Positions 60,239 to 64,000 of a DNA stretch of 64,000 nt are shown here, piece after piece; position 1 is the first letter of the stretch; the number at the start of each line of letters is the position of its first letter. The notes beneath the pieces are model-generated. The model was not told where the DNA came from and did no database searches. It worked only from the letters and a program-made list of their open reading frames with translations. Source of the stretch: Pinus tabuliformis (lineage: Eukaryota; Streptophyta; Pinopsida; Pinales; Pinaceae); the NCBI GenBank assembly GCA_031772625.1, contig CM062816.1, forward strand, positions 1,671,175,012 to 1,671,239,011, in the 5' to 3' direction. The translations under genes and the position numbers were made by a program.

Positions 60239-61260
60239 TTCAGATTCTAGGGTTTTGCTGCTTCAAACAGGTCATCTTGGCATTTTCACTATAACTTTTT
60301 TCTACAAAGCTTCAAAAGCGAAAATTTTGACCTCGTGGATCCAAAGTCTTGGTGAACTTTGTCTAGAAATTTTGAATCTTGTTTCACTATATTTTGTGAG
60401 ATATGGTCTAAAGAAGTTAGGGTTTTTACATGATCCATAATTCAATTTCTAACAATTGAACTAGGAAAAATCATGATAACTTTCATAAAAAGTGACTACA
60501 TGGACTATAGTTTCTTGTGTATCAATTTTTAGGGCCAAAGGTTGAAAACAGTGACACATGGAATCCCTTCCAAGTTGGCTCTACTAAACTAGACCATAAT
60601 TAGGTCATCGTGGGAGATTTGGCATGACTTTCTACTAAAGAATCCAATCTTGGTATAACTTGTGGCAATGGAAAGAAGACTCAGAGTGCTACCATAGGAC
60701 AAAATTTTAGACCTTGGGAGGTCAAAATTTCAGAGATACAATAGTTTCAATATCAAGCTCCAAAAAGTAAGAAGAAAAAGGTGTGTATTTTTTTAAATTT
60801 GCATAAGTTTTCAAAGGGTATAGTAAAGCGTACATATCAGAAAGTTGTACTATGATACATGAAGAAGAGGAAGAAATGCAACATGATATATCAAAATTAT
60901 GAGACCAAGCGCAACAAATTTCTCTCTTGCAAAGAGTAACCAAAAATGAATTGCAGGCTATGATGAATGTTAAGATGGGTGGTTTAGAAGTAAAAATAAA
61001 AATTGACATGAAAATTTTAAAAGAATATGTGGAAGCAAAGATGAATGTCAAGATGGAAGGGTTGAAGGAAGGGTTGACAAAGTTACTATAAGAAATGAAT
61101 CCTAGTGGTGACAAGGTAATCCATGAAAATCATGATGAGGATAAAATTAATATGAATTATGATTTTAGAGAATCCAATGTTGGGTTTAAAACCCACCACA
61201 TTCAAAATATCAATATGAGGAATTTTGATTGCAAGGATCATGTTACCACTCAGAAAGTTT
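60239..61260 (+). pseudogene. Gypsy leader and gag start, truncated
   Basis: A leader is followed by a Lys/Met/Glu-rich, helix-forming stretch (about 60830-61090) and then NINMRNFDCKDHVTT near 61225, which resembles the opening of a Gypsy gag core (IDMRKFDGKDPVTW in relatives as I recall). Similarity ends soon after 61250. No pol is present. It is broken and truncated. Confidence 0.6.
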
Positions 61261-61800
61261 TCTTGGCTATAACAAAAAATGCACTAAGTTAACCTTTTCA
61301 AACCAAGCTTGTAAATTGAAGGCTAACCCCTTCAATCCAGAGAGGGATCTCTTTGACAACCTAATCACTAAGCTTAGCAACTAGTTGAGTCTTAAAACAA
61401 TGAATAGATATTCAGTATAGTTTTTTAACCTTGAGTGTGGTGGTTGGGATGAAGCAATTAATCCATTGGGAAATTGGGTCAACAAATCAAGTTTCAGATG
61501 TAGCTACCAATATCTTGACAATATGAATCAAGAGGGACAAAGGAAGGATAGATGGAAAACTATAGACATATCAAACATCATCTGAATGGTAGTATAAGGA
61601 GAAAACAATCCACTATAGCAGGGCATAAAACATGAATCATGCAAGCTTTAGGAGAATTAGTGCAGATGTCTAAATCATATGAACCAGAGCATTAAACTAA
61701 TGAATTATGTCACATAATCTCATTTAAACACTAGAAGATAATAGATAAATTATATCACATAGAAATGAAACTATCACTTAAAGAAACTGATTGAGCATAC
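61261..61800. other. unassigned; weak resemblance to the Tat LTR start
   Basis: AACCAAGCTTGTAAATTGAAGG followed by an AGAGAGGGATCTCTTTG phrase (about 61300-61360) recalls the first 150 bp of the Tat LTR (AACCAAGCTTAACC and GAGAGGGCTCTCTCC). If real, this is a distant, eroded relative. Confidence 0.3.
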
Positions 61801-63350
61801 TGTTGGCCACCCCGTGTCAACGACCCCATAGCAGTACACCTCCTTTTTTGCAAAATGGATATCGCCTAATCGATTTGTGTGTGTTGTCCAGCAATCATCA
61901 TCAACCTAATCATCATGCTATAATGTAAACCCATTATGCATGTATATGATGTAAATAATCTCAGCAGAACTGTATCATGTATGTAGCAACCTAGGTAAAC
62001 CTACCTTTCTAGTGGTGATCTCCATTCTGAGAGGTTTTTTATCTCACCGATCCATTTTCGGATGGTCGGCTGAGTTTTTCCCTCCAGTATTATCCCAAAG
62101 ATGGAATGGATTTTGTCTCTAGGATCTTAGGTGAGTCCTAGTGCTCTAGGTCGAGTCTATGTAAAAGTAATTTGGGAATAATCCTAACTATTTGGTTAGA
62201 TTATTTTATTACAAATTACTTGGTCTGTTGGATTATACTTGTGTCACAGAAATGGATAGTCTGTGAGGGTTTATTACAAATGGGTTTCCACCTTATGATG
62301 TAAAAAAATATGTAAATCATGATGTAAAGTGCCTTGAGGGTTAAAAAAAAAAAAACCCTCATAGGTTAATTAATTAAATTTTCTGGTCCAAAATTAATTA
62401 AAACCCTAAGCCAGAAATTTAATTAATTCTAAGTCTTAGGTAAATTTAAATTCTCCAAAGGCAAAATTTGTTGGTCCTAAAAAATTAAATTTTAAGAGGT
62501 CCCAGGACTAAGGTAAATTAATTATTTTGATAAATTTTAAACCTTTGATCCCTGGGGGTTAAGTCAAAGTCAAATTTTTGGGGAAATTAACTCAAAATTT
62601 CTATTTTTGAGTTAATTAAAATGCATTTAAATGAAATTTTTGAATTTCCTCAAAAATTAAATATTTTGACGGATGAGATTAAAAGAAATTTTGATCTTCA
62701 TCAATGGTCGAGATTACTTTGATGAGGATCACTCAAACTAGCCGTTGGAGGATTTATCTTTAAATAGGAGGTCATTTGTCAGTCGATCCATCTGATCTCT
62801 AAGTCATGTGCTTAGCAAGAAGCTCTGATGTAATTTTTTTTCTAGATAATAAAGAAAGACTTTAGGGTTAAATTTTGTTGGTGTTACTCTTCATGGGAAT
62901 GATGTAAGATTTTTTATTTCATGCATATTTTTTTCTAAAGCCATTGATGATAGATTTGAAGAGTGATTTGAGTACAAGTATCTTGCTCAGTTGCTAGAGT
63001 TTGAATAATAATTAAAATTTAGAACGTAATCGCATGTGTCTCTATTTGTCTAAATTTAATTATTATATTCTCGCTCTATTTTTAATGGTTGGATAAACTT
63101 TTGCAAGGAAGTCTTGAGTTAGATCAGCGGGCATTAAGGGAAGTTTTCAGTTGGACCGGCCAGCTCCCAATCTGTATTTCCTAAAGAGCCCAACTAAATT
63201 AACTTCAGGCTTATCATAAGATTTTTTTGTGATGCGAAAGGGTTTCAAGTTAGCACCTCCTTTTAAAATTTAAAAAAAAAATAAAATAAAATAAAAAATC
63301 ATGCGGCATAATGATAATTTGACTACTTAGAGCCTTCAGCTTGTAATTAT
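61801..63350 (+). other. AT-rich stretch, possible old LTR
   Basis: It begins TGTTGGCCAC and contains a dense AATTAATT/AAATTTT patch (62290-62660), a TTTAAATAGG TATA-like motif near 62759 and AATAAAG near 62850, in an order that would suit the U3-R of a large LTR. I found no partner copy, no primer site and no clear right end, so this is only a suggestion. No gene is visible. Confidence 0.3.
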
Positions 63351-64000
63351 TGATTTCTCTAATGTGGGTTTTTGGGGTTTTCAATTCTATTTGTATATAT
63401 GGGTTCTAGGTGTTTTGTTTCTGTTATTGCAGGTACAGAGTTTGAAAGGAAAATTTTATTTGAAGCCAGATCTAGGCCCCGGAGGGTAAGATCTGGCCTT
63501 AATATCATTTTTCATAGGCTTATTCTTTTTACAAATCAAGGGTTTAAAAAAAAATTGTAGATTTTATGAGTTTATCCTGAAAAGAAATCTAAAGAAGAAG
63601 TATACTGGTTTGAAATTTGATTTTTCTGGGTTTGTTCTGGGTTTTTTGAGGCTACCATTTGAAGCCTGGAAGCCTCTCTTTTCTCTCTTTCCTGTGGTTT
63701 TCCATCTATCTGCTACAATTTATTTATTTATTTAGTATTTTTTTCGCTACCTAAACCCCTCTCTATGGCTCCCTGTGTATTCCATTCCTCCTCATCCACC
63801 TGCAGAACACCTTGACCTGCAACCCCAATGCTCCACACCTCTAGGCTCCTCCCTAATGCTACCATATCTTCATCACCCCTCAAAAAGCGCAGTCTCTCTA
63901 CATCCCTGCACAAGCTCCTGTATGTTACCACCATTGTTGCCAACCTACAACTCGCTGCTCCATCCCTTCATTCTCTCGTGCGACTCCCTAACTCCCTGCT
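63351..64000. other. unassigned right edge
   Basis: An acceptor-like TTGCAGGTACAG stands near 63428, but no credible exon follows. From about 63760 the composition changes: it is C-rich on the plus strand and lacks long T-runs. Short open frames exist on both strands there (for example 63728-63943 on the minus strand). None resembles a family I know, so the edge could be the start of a host gene or another repeat. Confidence 0.3.

Noticed and set aside
63372-63560. Possible exon after TTGCAG at the right edge
   Set aside because: No continuing frame, no recognisable protein, and T-rich DNA around it.
1-64000. CRISPR arrays, rRNA, intact tRNA genes, bacterial operons
   Set aside because: None found; the direct repeats present are LTRs or minisatellites, and the sequence is plant nuclear in character.

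Overview
This window is almost entirely repetitive DNA from a large, AT-rich plant nuclear genome. Copia and Gypsy retroelements with plant-type initiator-Met and Tat-type primer sites, (GA)n and (AT)n tracts, telobox motifs and no confident host gene all fit a seed plant. The very long Tat element and the style of its LTR-borne reading frame make me lean towards a gymnosperm such as a conifer. That is an inference from memory, not a search result.

Layout, left to right. Positions 1-682 are unassigned DNA with one striking 85-bp-arm hairpin. Positions 683-7765 are a complete but decayed Copia element on the minus strand (1240-bp LTRs, duplication CTAAT). Positions 7771-9641 hold a Copia LTR/leader remnant, simple repeats and unassigned DNA. 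Positions 9642-9875 and 58044-58560 are the two halves of one purine-rich GA tract that was split by the large nest described next.

The nest is three levels deep and every whole element has a matching 5-bp target duplication. The outermost is a plus-strand Copia, 9876-58043 (AGAGA). Inside its integrase region sits a giant minus-strand Tat-type Gypsy element, 11631-54365 (GGAAG), with LTRs of about 4.2-4.4 kb. Inside that Tat element lie a SIRE-like Copia at 22375-31514 (CACTT), a chromovirus at 40115-46282 (CTTTT) and the youngest element, a Tork-like Copia at 48648-53830 (CTAAT). There is also a chromovirus piece at 14931-18210 with no ends of its own. LTR divergence read by eye is about 10% for the outer Copia, 5% for Tat, 7-8% for SIRE-like, 6% for the chromovirus and 2% for Tork-like, so the order of nesting is only partly matched.

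The Tat element is the most interesting object. Its LTR carries a sense reading frame seen in three copies. An additional RNase H of archaeal type lies before, not after, the reverse transcriptase. A tRNA-Arg-like sequence abuts its 3' LTR where a polypurine tract would be expected. A 4.4-kb block of a sister copy (RNase H-integrase-tRNA-like-LTR) sits in the middle of its gag region.

Right of the nest, 58561-64000 contains a Gypsy 5' end (LTR 59894-60224, primer site, gag start), an AT-rich stretch that may be an old LTR, and an unassigned right edge. No host gene, rRNA, working tRNA or CRISPR array could be supported. All retroelements are treated as fossils.
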